A stretch of 12,470 nt of DNA, from contig CAZKTU010000204.1 of assembly GCA_964555675.1 (NCBI GenBank), positions 1 through 12,470 on the forward strand, written 5' to 3'. Source of the DNA: CAIWXH01 sp964555675. Lineage in GTDB: Bacteria; Chloroflexota; Chloroflexia; Chloroflexales; Chloroflexaceae. This document shows positions 1 through 7,012 of this stretch, piece by piece. The notes under the pieces were generated by a model. That model had not been told where the DNA came from. It was given only the letters and a program-made list of their open reading frames with translations, and made no database searches. Made by a program: the position numbers and the translations under genes. Each line of letters begins with the position of its first letter. The stretch's first letter is position 1.

Positions 1-853
1 CGATGCCGATCGCCGAGAGCAGCCCGCCGATCGTGGTCGGGATGAGGCAGACCAGCAGGGCCACCAGCACGGTCACGGTGACCGGTGCGCCGGCGCCGTT
101 CGCCTGCACCGCAAAGAGCGAGAAGGGCAGCAGGGTGGCCGTGGCCAACAGGAAGATGATCGTCAGGGCCGCCAGCAGGATGTTCAGGGCGATCTCGTTG
201 GGCGTCTTCTGGCGCTTCGCGCCCTCGACCATGCCGATCATGCGATCCAGGAAGGTCTCGCCGGGGTTGGCGGTGATGCGCACCACCAGCCAGTCCGAGA
301 GCACCGTGGTGCCGCCGGTGACGGCCGAGCGGTCGCCGCCGCTCTCGCGGATGACCGGGGCCGACTCGCCGGTGATCGCGCTCTCGTTGACCGAGGCGAC
401 ACCCTCCAGCACCTCGCCGTCCGAGGGAATGGTGTCGCCGGCCTCGACCAGCACCACGTCGCCCGCCCGCAGGTCGCCGGACGAGACCGAGCTGTGCGGC
501 GCGCCGTAGCGCGGCTCGCGCAGCTTCTTGGCCTGCACGTCGCGGCGGGCTTTGCGCAGCGTGTCGGCCTGGGCCTTGCCGCGGCCCTCGGCCATCGCCT
601 CGGCGAAGTTGGCGAACAGCACGGTGACCCAGAGCCAGACGCTGATCGCGAAGATGAAGCTCGCCGGGGCCTCGCCCTGGCCAAGCAGGGCCTGAAGCCA
701 GAGCGCGCTGGTCAGCACGGCGCCCACGAGCACCACGAACATGACCGGGTTGCGGAGCTGCACGCGCGGATCGAGCTTCTGGAACGAGGCCACGATGGCC
801 TGGCGGACGATCGCCGGCTCGAAGAGCGGGCGCGACTGCGGTTGCAGTGTCAT
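1..853 (-). CDS. kdpB: KdpB, ATPase subunit of the K+ pump KdpFABC (C-terminus cut off by window edge)
   Basis: P-type (IA) ATPase subunit that hydrolyses ATP to drive K+ uptake through KdpA in the inner membrane. Only the first 284 residues are present; E. coli KdpB has about 680. Visible are the N-terminal membrane helices (about 37-58 and 65-82), the actuator domain with TGES at 161-164, and the M3/M4 region ending in IPTTIGGLLSAIGI, the highly conserved stretch before the phosphorylation loop. The DKTGT motif would follow some 35 residues past the edge, so catalytic integrity cannot be judged. The Ser of TGES matches the residue whose phosphorylation inhibits E. coli KdpB (established there; inference here). 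The ATG at 853 lies 12 nt after the kdpA stop, with AGGA at 862-865 as ribosome binding site, so it is co-transcribed with kdpA. kdpC is expected next, outside the window. Confidence 0.97.
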   Translation of the reverse strand, partial: MTLQPQSRPLFEPAIVRQAIVASFQKLDPRVQLRNPVMFVVLVGAVLTSALWLQALLGQGEAPASFIFAISVWLWVTVLFANFAEAMAEGRGKAQADTLRKARRDVQAKKLREPRYGAPHSSVSSGDLRAGDVVLVEAGDTIPSDGEVLEGVASVNESAITGESAPVIRESGGDRSAVTGGTTVLSDWLVVRITANPGETFLDRMIGMVEGAKRQKTPNEIALNILLAALTIIFLLATATLLPFSLFAVQANGAGAPVTVTVLVALLVCLIPTTIGGLLSAIGI

Positions 854-865
854 TGCTCTCTTCCT

Positions 866-2641
866 CTACAGCCCGAGCATCAGCAGATGCTCGACGATCG
901 GGCCCAGGGCCAGGGCCGGGATGAAGGTCAGGGCCCCGACGATAATCACCACCCCGATCAGCATCACGACGAACAGGGGCGTGTGGGTGGGCAGCGTGCC
1001 GGGGCCGGCGGGCACGGTCTTCTTGGCCGCCAGCGAGCCGGCGATCGCCAGCACCGGCACCATCAGCCAGAAGCGCGAGATCAGCATCGCCAGGCCGCCG
1101 GTAGTATTGTAGAAGGGGTTGTTGGCGCCGAGGCCGGCGAAGGCCGAGCCGTTGTTATTGCCCATCGAGCTGAAGGCGTACAGCACCTCGCTGAAACCGC
1201 GGGCGCCGGGATTGTAGATGCTGGTGTAGCTGATGTTCGGGTCGTACAGGGCGCCTTGGCCCCAGGGTGTCACCACAGCCAGGGCGGTGAAGAACAGCAC
1301 GACCACGCAGGGGATGAGGATGACCAGCGAGGCCATCTTCATCTCGAAGCTCTCGATCTTCTTGCCCAGGTACTCGGGCGTGCGCCCCACCATCAGCCCG
1401 GCAATGAAGACCGCGATGATCGCGAAGACCAGCATGCCGTAGAGCCCCGAGCCGACCCCGCCGAAGATCACCTCGCCCAGCTGCATCAGGAACAGCGACG
1501 CCAGCCCGCCCAGGGGCGTGTAGGAGCCGTGCATCGAGTTGACCGAGCCGTTGGAGGCCGCGGTGGTGGCCGCCGCCCAGAGGGCCGAGTTGACGATGCC
1601 GAAGCGAGTCTCCTTGCCCTCCATCGTGCCGCCGGCCTGGGCGTCGCTCGCCGTGAGGTTCACGCCAAGCTGGGCCAGCTGCGGCGTCCCCGCCTGCTCT
1701 TGCACCACGGCCAGCACCAGGAAGGGCACGAAGATCAGTGTCATCGCCGCCAGCACCGCCCAGCCCTGACGGGTGTCGCCCACCAGCTTCCCGAAGGTGT
1801 AGCACAGGGCCGCCGGGATGAGCAGGATGGCCAGGACCTCGAAGAAGTTCGAGAGCGGGGTCGGGTTCTCGAAGGGGTGGGCCGAGTTGACGTTGAAGAA
1901 GCCGCCGCCGTTGGTGCCCAGCTGCTTGATCGCGATCTGCGAAGAGGCGGGGCCCATGGGCAGGGTCTGGGTCGTCACCGGGTTGCCGTCGCCGTCGGCC
2001 GTACCCTGGAGCAGCGGCACCTCGACGTAGGGGCCGAAGCTCTGCACCACCCCCTGCGAGGTCTGGACAAGGGCCAGGACCAGGGCCAGGGGCAGCAGGA
2101 TGTAGAGCGTCGAGCGGGTCAGATCCACCCAGAAGTTGCCGATGCTCTGGGTCGTTCGCCCGCGCAGCCCGCGGATGAGCGCGACCAGCACAGCCATGCC
2201 CGAGGCGGCCGAGAGGAAGTTCTGCACATTCAGGCCGAGCATCTGGCTGAGATAACTCATCGTCACCTCGCCGCCGTAGCCCTGCCAGTTGGTGTTGGAG
2301 GCAAACGAGGCCGCGGTGTTGAACGACGAGTCGGGCGTCACCGCGCCAAGGGCGGCCGGGTTGAGCGGCAGGGCGGCCTGCAGCCGCTGCAGGGCATAGA
2401 CCACGAGCATGCCCAGGGCGTTGAAGAGGATCACCGCGACGGCATACTGCTTCCAGCTCTGCCCTTCGTCCTCGCGCGTGCCGAAGAGCCGGTAGAGCAG
2501 CCGCTCGAGCGGGGCGAGCAGGGTGTTCAGGCCGACATGCTGGCCCTCGTAGACACGCGCCATGTACCAGCCCAGGGGCTTGACCAGGGCCAGCAGCACC
2601 ACGAGGAAGAGGGCGAGCTGCAGCCATCCGATTGTCGTCAT
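866..2641 (-). CDS. kdpA: KdpA, K+-translocating channel-like subunit of KdpFABC
   Basis: Membrane subunit that binds and conducts K+, a member of the superfamily of K+ transporters with four pore loops. The protein has 591 residues (E. coli 557) and is hydrophobic throughout. The family's pore-loop signatures are all present: SNTNWQGYGGE around 115-125, GTNGGGFFNVNSAHPFENP at 242-260, TTAASNGSVNSMHGS at 359-373 and GNNNGSAFAG at 494-503. The extra length sits mostly in extracytoplasmic stretches, for example around 206-232 and 312-345. The ATG overlaps the kdpF stop by one base (TGATG), and its ribosome binding site GGAG lies inside the last codons of kdpF, eight bases before the start. This indicates translational coupling. 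Nothing is missing or broken, so the subunit is expected to be functional. Confidence 0.98.
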   Translation of the reverse strand: MTTIGWLQLALFLVVLLALVKPLGWYMARVYEGQHVGLNTLLAPLERLLYRLFGTREDEGQSWKQYAVAVILFNALGMLVVYALQRLQAALPLNPAALGAVTPDSSFNTAASFASNTNWQGYGGEVTMSYLSQMLGLNVQNFLSAASGMAVLVALIRGLRGRTTQSIGNFWVDLTRSTLYILLPLALVLALVQTSQGVVQSFGPYVEVPLLQGTADGDGNPVTTQTLPMGPASSQIAIKQLGTNGGGFFNVNSAHPFENPTPLSNFFEVLAILLIPAALCYTFGKLVGDTRQGWAVLAAMTLIFVPFLVLAVVQEQAGTPQLAQLGVNLTASDAQAGGTMEGKETRFGIVNSALWAAATTAASNGSVNSMHGSYTPLGGLASLFLMQLGEVIFGGVGSGLYGMLVFAIIAVFIAGLMVGRTPEYLGKKIESFEMKMASLVILIPCVVVLFFTALAVVTPWGQGALYDPNISYTSIYNPGARGFSEVLYAFSSMGNNNGSAFAGLGANNPFYNTTGGLAMLISRFWLMVPVLAIAGSLAAKKTVPAGPGTLPTHTPLFVVMLIGVVIIVGALTFIPALALGPIVEHLLMLGL

Positions 2642-2730
2642 CAGAAACGCTCCGGGTTCAGCAGAGCCACAAACAGATAGACCATCAGCGCGAGCGCCAG
2701 AGCGGCGCCGACCAGATACAGCACGCTCAC
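2641..2730 (-). CDS. kdpF: KdpF, 29-residue stabilising subunit of KdpFABC
   Basis: Very small single-helix membrane protein. In E. coli, KdpF binds the KdpABC complex and stabilises it in the membrane. The translation, with GTG read as Met, is M-SVLYLVGAALALALMVYLF followed by VALLNPERF and TGA. It has 29 residues, as in E. coli, and the C-terminal pattern of Tyr, then a short hydrophobic run, then LL-x-PE-x-F is typical of KdpF. One helix spans about residues 3-24. The GTG start is supported by GGGAGG eight bases upstream (2739-2744), which lies within the last codons of the preceding small gene. The stop shares one base with the kdpA start. Position, length and C-terminal pattern all agree, so the call is firm despite the short length. 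Confidence 0.92.
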   Translation of the reverse strand: MSVLYLVGAALALALMVYLFVALLNPERF

Positions 2731-2731
2731 G

Positions 2732-2824
2732 TTACTTCCCTCCCATCAGGCGGTCGCTGTACTCGATCAGACCCCAGGTCAGCGCAAAGAAGACTACCGT
2801 CAGCCCGAGAAAGACCAGATCCAT
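2732..2824 (-). CDS. 30-residue one-helix membrane protein, first gene of the kdp operon, function unknown
   Basis: Predicted micro-protein: MDLVFLGLTVVFFALTWGLI, then EYSDRLMGGK and TAA. Residues 3-20 form one strongly hydrophobic helix and the tail is polar and charged (Glu, Asp, Arg, Lys). The ATG has a strong ribosome binding site, GGGAGG at 2830-2835, five bases upstream. Its stop is a single base before the kdpF GTG, and its last codons contain the kdpF ribosome binding site, so the two are probably translationally coupled. It is not KdpF, because it lacks the LL-x-PE-x-F end and a proper kdpF follows. Similar tiny reading frames are, from memory, found ahead of kdpF or kdpA in other bacteria, but I cannot confirm this. 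It might be a second small pump subunit, a regulatory peptide, or a leader that couples translation. Confidence 0.65.
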   Translation of the reverse strand: MDLVFLGLTVVFFALTWGLIEYSDRLMGGK

Positions 2825-2875
2825 CGCTTCCTCCCGAGGTTACTCGCGACCACCGGGAGTACTGTATTCCTGATC

Positions 2876-2917
2876 GGTATAAAAGCGGCGTATAAAAAGT
2901 GACTGACGCCGTAAAAA
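2876..2917 (-). promoter_or_regulatory. T-rich direct repeats, candidate KdpE binding sites for the kdp operon
   Basis: Read on the minus strand towards the kdp operon, three related blocks occur in 42 bases: TTTTTAC (2911-2917), TTTTTATACG (2889-2898) and TTTTATACC (2876-2884). They stand out in a GC-rich genome. The E. coli KdpE site ahead of kdpFABC is also a T-rich tandem with TTTATAC and TTTTTTTACA elements (known), so this is a plausible KdpE operator (inference). The same stretch holds a 6-bp inverted repeat CGGCGT/ACGCCG (2886-2891 and 2906-2911). TATA-like elements here could also serve as the -10 box; no convincing -35 box was found. The blocks lie 50-95 bases before the first start codon of the operon. 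Confidence 0.5.
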
Positions 2918-2944
2918 TCCTATAGAAACAGCTGCTTACGGTGA

Positions 2945-2978
2945 GCTATCGGCCTACAATGAAGGGGCGAGCGATAGC
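2945..2978 (+). promoter_or_regulatory. Candidate kdpD promoter with flanking inverted repeat
   Basis: A TACAAT box at 2955-2960 is a fair -10 match. It lies about 50 bases before the kdpD ATG. Perfect 7-base arms GCTATCG (2945-2951) and CGATAGC (2972-2978) flank it, 27 bases centre to centre. No good -35 hexamer lies at the right distance. The arrangement suggests a regulator site over the promoter or a hairpin near the transcript start. Both promoter and operator roles are inference. Confidence 0.35.
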
Positions 2979-3011
2979 GTACACTGCCACCCGGCGCAGA
3001 TAAGGAACGCC

Positions 3012-5783
3012 ATGAGTGATACGAGCCGGCCCGACCCCGACACGCTGCTGGCCCGCGTGCGCGCCGAGGAAGCCGCTGCCGCCCGCGGCCGCCTGACGGT
3101 CTTTTTCGGCGCCGCCCCCGGCGTCGGCAAGACCTATGCGATGCTCGAGGCCGCCCACGCCCGCAAAGCCGAGGGCGTCGACGTCGTCGCGGGCGTGGTC
3201 GAGACCCACGGCCGCAAAGAGACCCAGGCCCTGCTCGACGGGCTCGAGCTGCTGCCGCACCAGGATGTGCCCTACCGCGGGGTCGCCCTGCGCGAGTTCG
3301 ACCTCGACGCGGCCCTGGCGCGCCGGCCACGCCTGATCCTGATAGACGAGCTCGCCCACACCAACGCCCCCGGCACGCGCCACCCCAAGCGCTGGCAGGA
3401 TGTCCACGAGCTCCTCGCGGCGGGCATCGATGTCTACACCACGGTCAATGTGCAGCACCTGGAGAGTCTCAACGACGTGGTCGCCCAGATCACCGGCGTG
3501 ATCGTCCGCGAGACCGTGCCGGACAGCGTGGTCGAGCAGGCCGACGAGGTCAAGCTGATCGATCTGCCCGCCGACGATCTGCTCCAGCGCCTGCGCGAGG
3601 GCAAGGTCTACCTCTCGCAGAACGCCGAGCGGGCCATGGGCAGCTTCTTTCGCAAGGGCAACCTGATCGCCCTACGCGAGCTCGCCCTGCGCCGCACCGC
3701 CGACCGGGTCGACGCCCAGATGGAGCTCTACCGGCGCGATAAGGTGATCACCACCCCCTGGCCGGTCACGCTGCGGCTCCTCGTCGGGATCAGCTCGGGC
3801 CCCTCGGCGGCGCGCCTGGTGCGGGCCGCAAAACGCATGGCCGCCAGTCTGCGGGCCGAGTGGATCGTCGCTTTTGTCGAGACGCCCGCCGAGCTGCGCC
3901 GCGGCGAAGCCGAGCGCGAGCGGGTGGTGCAGACGCTGCGACTGGCCGAGCAGCTCGGGGCCGAGACGGCGACCCTGAGCGCGAGCAACGCCGCCGATGA
4001 GCTGATCACCTATGCGCGCACCCGCAACATCTCGAAGATCGTGATCGGCAAGCCCGAGCGGCCGCGCTGGCAGGACGTGCTCCTGGGCTCGGTGGCCGAC
4101 GACCTGCTGCGCAAGAGCGGGGTGATTGATGTCTATGTGCTTTCGGGCGACTTCGGCGATACCGAGCCCCCGCTACGCGAACAGTTCCAGCTCACCAGCC
4201 CGTGGCAGACCTACGCGGCCGCCCCCGCCCTGGTCGCTCTCTGCACCATGCTCGCCCTCGCCATCGACAACGTCGGCATCGGCGAGGCGAACGTGATCAT
4301 GCTCTACCTGCTCGGCGTGCTGGGCGTGGCCCTCGCAGGCGGGCGCGGCCCCTCGGCCTTGGCCGCGGTACTGAGCGTGCTCACCTTCAACTTCTTCTTC
4401 GTCGAGCCGCGGATCACCTTCGCCGTCACCGACGTGCGTTACCTGATCACCTTCGGCGTCATGCTCGCCGTGGGTCTGGTGGTCAGCAACCTGACGGTGC
4501 GCTTCCGCCAGCAGGCCGAGGCCGCCCGCCAGCGCGAGCGCCGCACGGCGGCCCTCTATGCCCTGAGCCGCGAGTTCGCCAGCACCCGCGGCCTGGAGAA
4601 CCTGCTCGGCGTGGCGGTGCGGCACATCCACGAGGTGTTCGACAGCCAGGTGGTGATCCTCCTGCCCTGTACCGACGGGGTGCTGCGCCCCTGGGGCGAG
4701 GCCAGCGGCTGGGCCGAGCAGATCGACAGCGGCCACATCTTCGGGCTGAGCGCCGCGGAGCAGGGCGTGGCCCAGTGGGTCTTTGACCACAAAGAGCGGG
4801 CGGGCTTCGGCACCAACACGCTGCCGTCCGCCGAGGGCCTCTACCTGCCCCTGAGCGGCTCGCAGCGGGTCGTCGGCGTGCTCGGGGTGCGCCCTCATCA
4901 GCGCAACCGGCTCCTCAACCCCGAGCAAGTCCACCTGCTGGAGACCTTCGCTAGCCAGAGCGCCCTGGCTCTTGAGCGGGTGAGCCTGGCCGTGGAGGCC
5001 CAGCAGGCCACCTTGGCGGCAGAGACCGAGCGCCTGCGCGCGGCGCTGCTCTCCTCGGTCTCCCACGACCTGCGCACCCCGCTGGCAATCATCACCGGGG
5101 CTCTCTCTAGCCTTACGGCCGTAGGGGCCGAGCTCGACCCCGCAACTCGCGAGACGCTCGCCCAGACCGCCTACGACGAGGCCCAGCGCCTCAATCGCCT
5201 GCTGAACAACCTGCTGGAGATGACCCGGCTGGAGGCCGGCGCGGTGCGCGTGCGCAAAGAGTGGCAGCCCCTCGAGGAGGTTGTCGGCGTGGCTGTCGGC
5301 CGTGTCGCCGATGGCGTCGTCCAGCTCGGCCAGTTGCCGGAGAACCACGATCTGACCATCGACCTCCCCGCTGACCTCCCATTGGTCCCGCTCGACGGCA
5401 TCCTGATCGAGCAGGTGCTGGTCAACCTCTTGGAGAACGCGGTCAAGCACACCCCGCCGGGCACCCCGATCCGCCTCGGTGCGCGCTTCGTGCCGGCCTC
5501 GGCGGGGCAGCCACAGCCCGCCGTCGAGGTGTCGGTCGCCGACCGGGGGCCGGGCCTCGCCGCGGGCGACGAGCAGCGGGTGTTCGACAAATTCTATCGC
5601 GGCGGCGCCGACAGCGGGCGCGGCAATGTGGGGCTCGGGCTGGCGATCTGCAAGGGCATGGTCGAGGCCCACGCCGGCCGCATCTGGGCGGAGAACAGGC
5701 CCGAGGGCGGGGCGGTGTTCCGCTTCAGCCTGCCGCTCGACGGCGTCCCGCCACAGGTGCGCGCAGAGGTGCCGGCCGCATAG
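3012..5783 (+). CDS. kdpD: KdpD, K+/turgor-responsive sensor histidine kinase
   Basis: Membrane sensor kinase that phosphorylates KdpE to switch on the Kdp pump when K+ is limiting. The 923 residues (E. coli 894) contain all the usual parts. The N-terminal KdpD domain (about 12-230) has Walker A GAAPGVGKT at 33-41 and the Walker B-like LILIDELAHTN at 108-118. A Usp-like domain spans about 252-380. The DUF4118 membrane domain covers about 398-495, followed by a GAF-like domain at about 510-660. The kinase core has SHDLRTP with phosphoacceptor His685, N-box NLLENAVKHT at 805-814, DRGPGL at 844-849, FDKFYRG at 858-864 and GLGLAI at 874-879. The ATG has TAAGGA five bases upstream (3001-3006). It is divergent from kdpFAB, and no kdpE follows; the next gene is convergent, 19 bases away. 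Its partner is probably the kdpE at 11707. Confidence 0.97.
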   Translation: MSDTSRPDPDTLLARVRAEEAAAARGRLTVFFGAAPGVGKTYAMLEAAHARKAEGVDVVAGVVETHGRKETQALLDGLELLPHQDVPYRGVALREFDLDAALARRPRLILIDELAHTNAPGTRHPKRWQDVHELLAAGIDVYTTVNVQHLESLNDVVAQITGVIVRETVPDSVVEQADEVKLIDLPADDLLQRLREGKVYLSQNAERAMGSFFRKGNLIALRELALRRTADRVDAQMELYRRDKVITTPWPVTLRLLVGISSGPSAARLVRAAKRMAASLRAEWIVAFVETPAELRRGEAERERVVQTLRLAEQLGAETATLSASNAADELITYARTRNISKIVIGKPERPRWQDVLLGSVADDLLRKSGVIDVYVLSGDFGDTEPPLREQFQLTSPWQTYAAAPALVALCTMLALAIDNVGIGEANVIMLYLLGVLGVALAGGRGPSALAAVLSVLTFNFFFVEPRITFAVTDVRYLITFGVMLAVGLVVSNLTVRFRQQAEAARQRERRTAALYALSREFASTRGLENLLGVAVRHIHEVFDSQVVILLPCTDGVLRPWGEASGWAEQIDSGHIFGLSAAEQGVAQWVFDHKERAGFGTNTLPSAEGLYLPLSGSQRVVGVLGVRPHQRNRLLNPEQVHLLETFASQSALALERVSLAVEAQQATLAAETERLRAALLSSVSHDLRTPLAIITGALSSLTAVGAELDPATRETLAQTAYDEAQRLNRLLNNLLEMTRLEAGAVRVRKEWQPLEEVVGVAVGRVADGVVQLGQLPENHDLTIDLPADLPLVPLDGILIEQVLVNLLENAVKHTPPGTPIRLGARFVPASAGQPQPAVEVSVADRGPGLAAGDEQRVFDKFYRGGADSGRGNVGLGLAICKGMVEAHAGRIWAENRPEGGAVFRFSLPLDGVPPQVRAEVPAA

Positions 5784-5802
5784 CGTTTGTGCACCATTAC
5801 AC

Positions 5803-6816
5803 TTATGGCTCCGCCGAGCGCGCCGCCTCTGAGGTAATCCAGCGCACATTGACGGTCACGGGGCGCTCGAGGGCGATGGCGAGGCGCTGGGCGAGATCCT
5901 GGAGTTGTTGGCGCTCTCCGTTGCCCGCCAGGACCGCATTGACCTGGTCGCCATTGAGGTTGACCAGGATCGCGTTATAGCTGCTGTCCTCAAGCCAGGC
6001 CTCGACGGTCTCGGTCGCGCTGATCGTGTCGAAGCGCTGCTCGAGGGCCTGATAGCTGGTCACGCTCAGGGGGATGGCGACGATCAGGATGCCGATGGCG
6101 AAGACGATGATACCCCGCCGGCGCAGCTGCGACTGCTCGGGGTCGGCCGCGATCGCCCCGAGGCCGACGAGCCACAACACCACGCCGCCCGCGAGGAGGA
6201 TCGCCAGGCAGTTCGTGAGGAAGAGCAGCAGCGCCCCCATGGCGGGGCCGAAGAGCCCTTGCTGGAGGGCGATGCCCACAACACAGAGCGGGGGTACGAG
6301 CGAGATCGCGATGGCGACGCCGCCGATCGAGTCGGCGATCTCGGCGCGGGAGGTGATAAAGGCCCCCGCCGCCCCCGAGCCCAGGGCCGTCAGCAGGGCG
6401 TACAGGTTGGGCTGGATGCGCGAGCTGATCTCGCCGTTGTTGGTGAACGAGATGCTCACATCGGGGACGAGGGCCGCGAGCAGAAACGAGAAGGCGATCA
6501 CGCTCGCCGTGCCCGCGCCGACCAGCCCCGCCGCGCGTAGGGCCCGCGGCAGCGAGCCCATCACCACGGCGGCCGTCGTCGCCATAATCGGGCCCATCAG
6601 GGGGGCGACAATCATCGCGCCGATAACGGTAGCCGTCGAGTCCGAGAGCACGCCGTAGGTGGCGATGAAGGTCGCCATCAGCAGCAGCGCGAAGAAGTTC
6701 AGCAGACGCCGCCGCGCCTGCGCCCCCTCGATGAAGAGCTTATCCTCCATGGTCGGCAAGTAGTCGGGATCGAAGCCCAGATTGGTGGTCGGAGCGGGGC
6801 GTGCGACGGGCGTCAT
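5803..6816 (-). CDS. DUF389 / TIGR00341-type membrane protein, function unknown
   Basis: A 337-residue integral membrane protein of a widespread family without an established role. Recognisable family signatures are SDSTATVIGAMIVAPLMGPI at 58-77 and ISLVPPLCVVGIAL at 171-184. About six or seven helices are expected: roughly 38-57, 62-84, 94-116, 136-155, 163-183, 188-220 and 234-253. A soluble tail of about 80 residues (255-337) follows. An ATG at 6846 in the same frame would add ten residues, but the ATG at 6816 is chosen because GAGGAGGAA (6819-6827) sits just before it. The gene lies downstream of the P-type ATPase in the same direction, but a strong hairpin lies between them, so it probably has its own promoter; a TACAAT-like box is on the minus strand at 6900-6905. 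Neighbours suggest an ion-related job, which is only inference. Confidence 0.9.
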   Translation of the reverse strand: MTPVARPAPTTNLGFDPDYLPTMEDKLFIEGAQARRRLLNFFALLLMATFIATYGVLSDSTATVIGAMIVAPLMGPIMATTAAVVMGSLPRALRAAGLVGAGTASVIAFSFLLAALVPDVSISFTNNGEISSRIQPNLYALLTALGSGAAGAFITSRAEIADSIGGVAIAISLVPPLCVVGIALQQGLFGPAMGALLLFLTNCLAILLAGGVVLWLVGLGAIAADPEQSQLRRRGIIVFAIGILIVAIPLSVTSYQALEQRFDTISATETVEAWLEDSSYNAILVNLNGDQVNAVLAGNGERQQLQDLAQRLAIALERPVTVNVRWITSEAARSAEP

Positions 6817-6818
6817 TG

Positions 6819-6827
6819 TTCCTCCTC
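6819..6827 (-). promoter_or_regulatory. Ribosome binding site that sets the DUF389 start
   Basis: GAGGAGGAA on the minus strand, followed by two bases and the ATG at 6816. It makes this start much better than the in-frame ATG at 6846, which has no comparable purine-rich sequence before it. Confidence 0.75.
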
Positions 6828-6952
6828 GGCAACCATGCGGGGGCATGAAGGCTCGCGCCGGACGCCTGGCCGCCCTCGCGCTTCTGCTATGCGACGAACA
6901 TTGTAGTAGCTTATGACGAAACCTGGGGGCGTTGCGTCACCCAGCCACAGAA

Positions 6953-6998
6953 TCAACAGGGGAGTTGGAGGGTCCTGGCCCCCCAACTCCCCTGTCGA
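6953..6998 (-). terminator. Strong hairpin, likely terminator of the P-type ATPase gene
   Basis: Perfect 13-base arms ACAGGGGAGTTGG (6956-6968) and CCAACTCCCCTGT (6983-6995) are extended by inner pairs after one mismatch, closing a four-base loop. The hairpin starts about 15 bases after the ATPase stop codon. On the minus strand it is followed by TTGATTCT, only a weak T tract, so it is terminator-like rather than textbook. It would separate ATPase transcription from DUF389. On the plus strand it faces no gene. Confidence 0.65.
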
Positions 6999-7012
6999 CT
7001 GACCAATGCCGG

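Noticed and set aside
1155..2627. Minus-strand open frame of 490 codons in another frame of kdpA
   Set aside because: Arg/Gly/Ala/Pro-rich out-of-frame translation; the kdpA frame has all pore-loop signatures.
494..2680. Plus-strand open frame of 728 codons opposite kdpB and kdpA
   Set aside because: It is antisense to two genes with unmistakable family motifs. The product is rich in His, Gln, Arg, Glu and Asp in a low-complexity manner, typical of an antisense frame in GC-rich DNA.
2825..3011. A riboswitch (such as a c-di-AMP type known ahead of K+ genes) before the kdp operon
   Set aside because: The possible leader is under about 100 bases and I could not find a conserved riboswitch core; the visible structure is better explained as protein binding sites.
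2920..3458. Minus-strand open frames running from kdpD across the spacer
   Set aside because: They cover the Walker A region of kdpD in antisense, are Arg/Gly-rich and have no supporting start signal.
4173..5849. Minus-strand open frame of 558 codons opposite kdpD
   Set aside because: Antisense to the membrane, GAF-like and kinase domains of kdpD, which are intact. The translation is biased and matches nothing I know.
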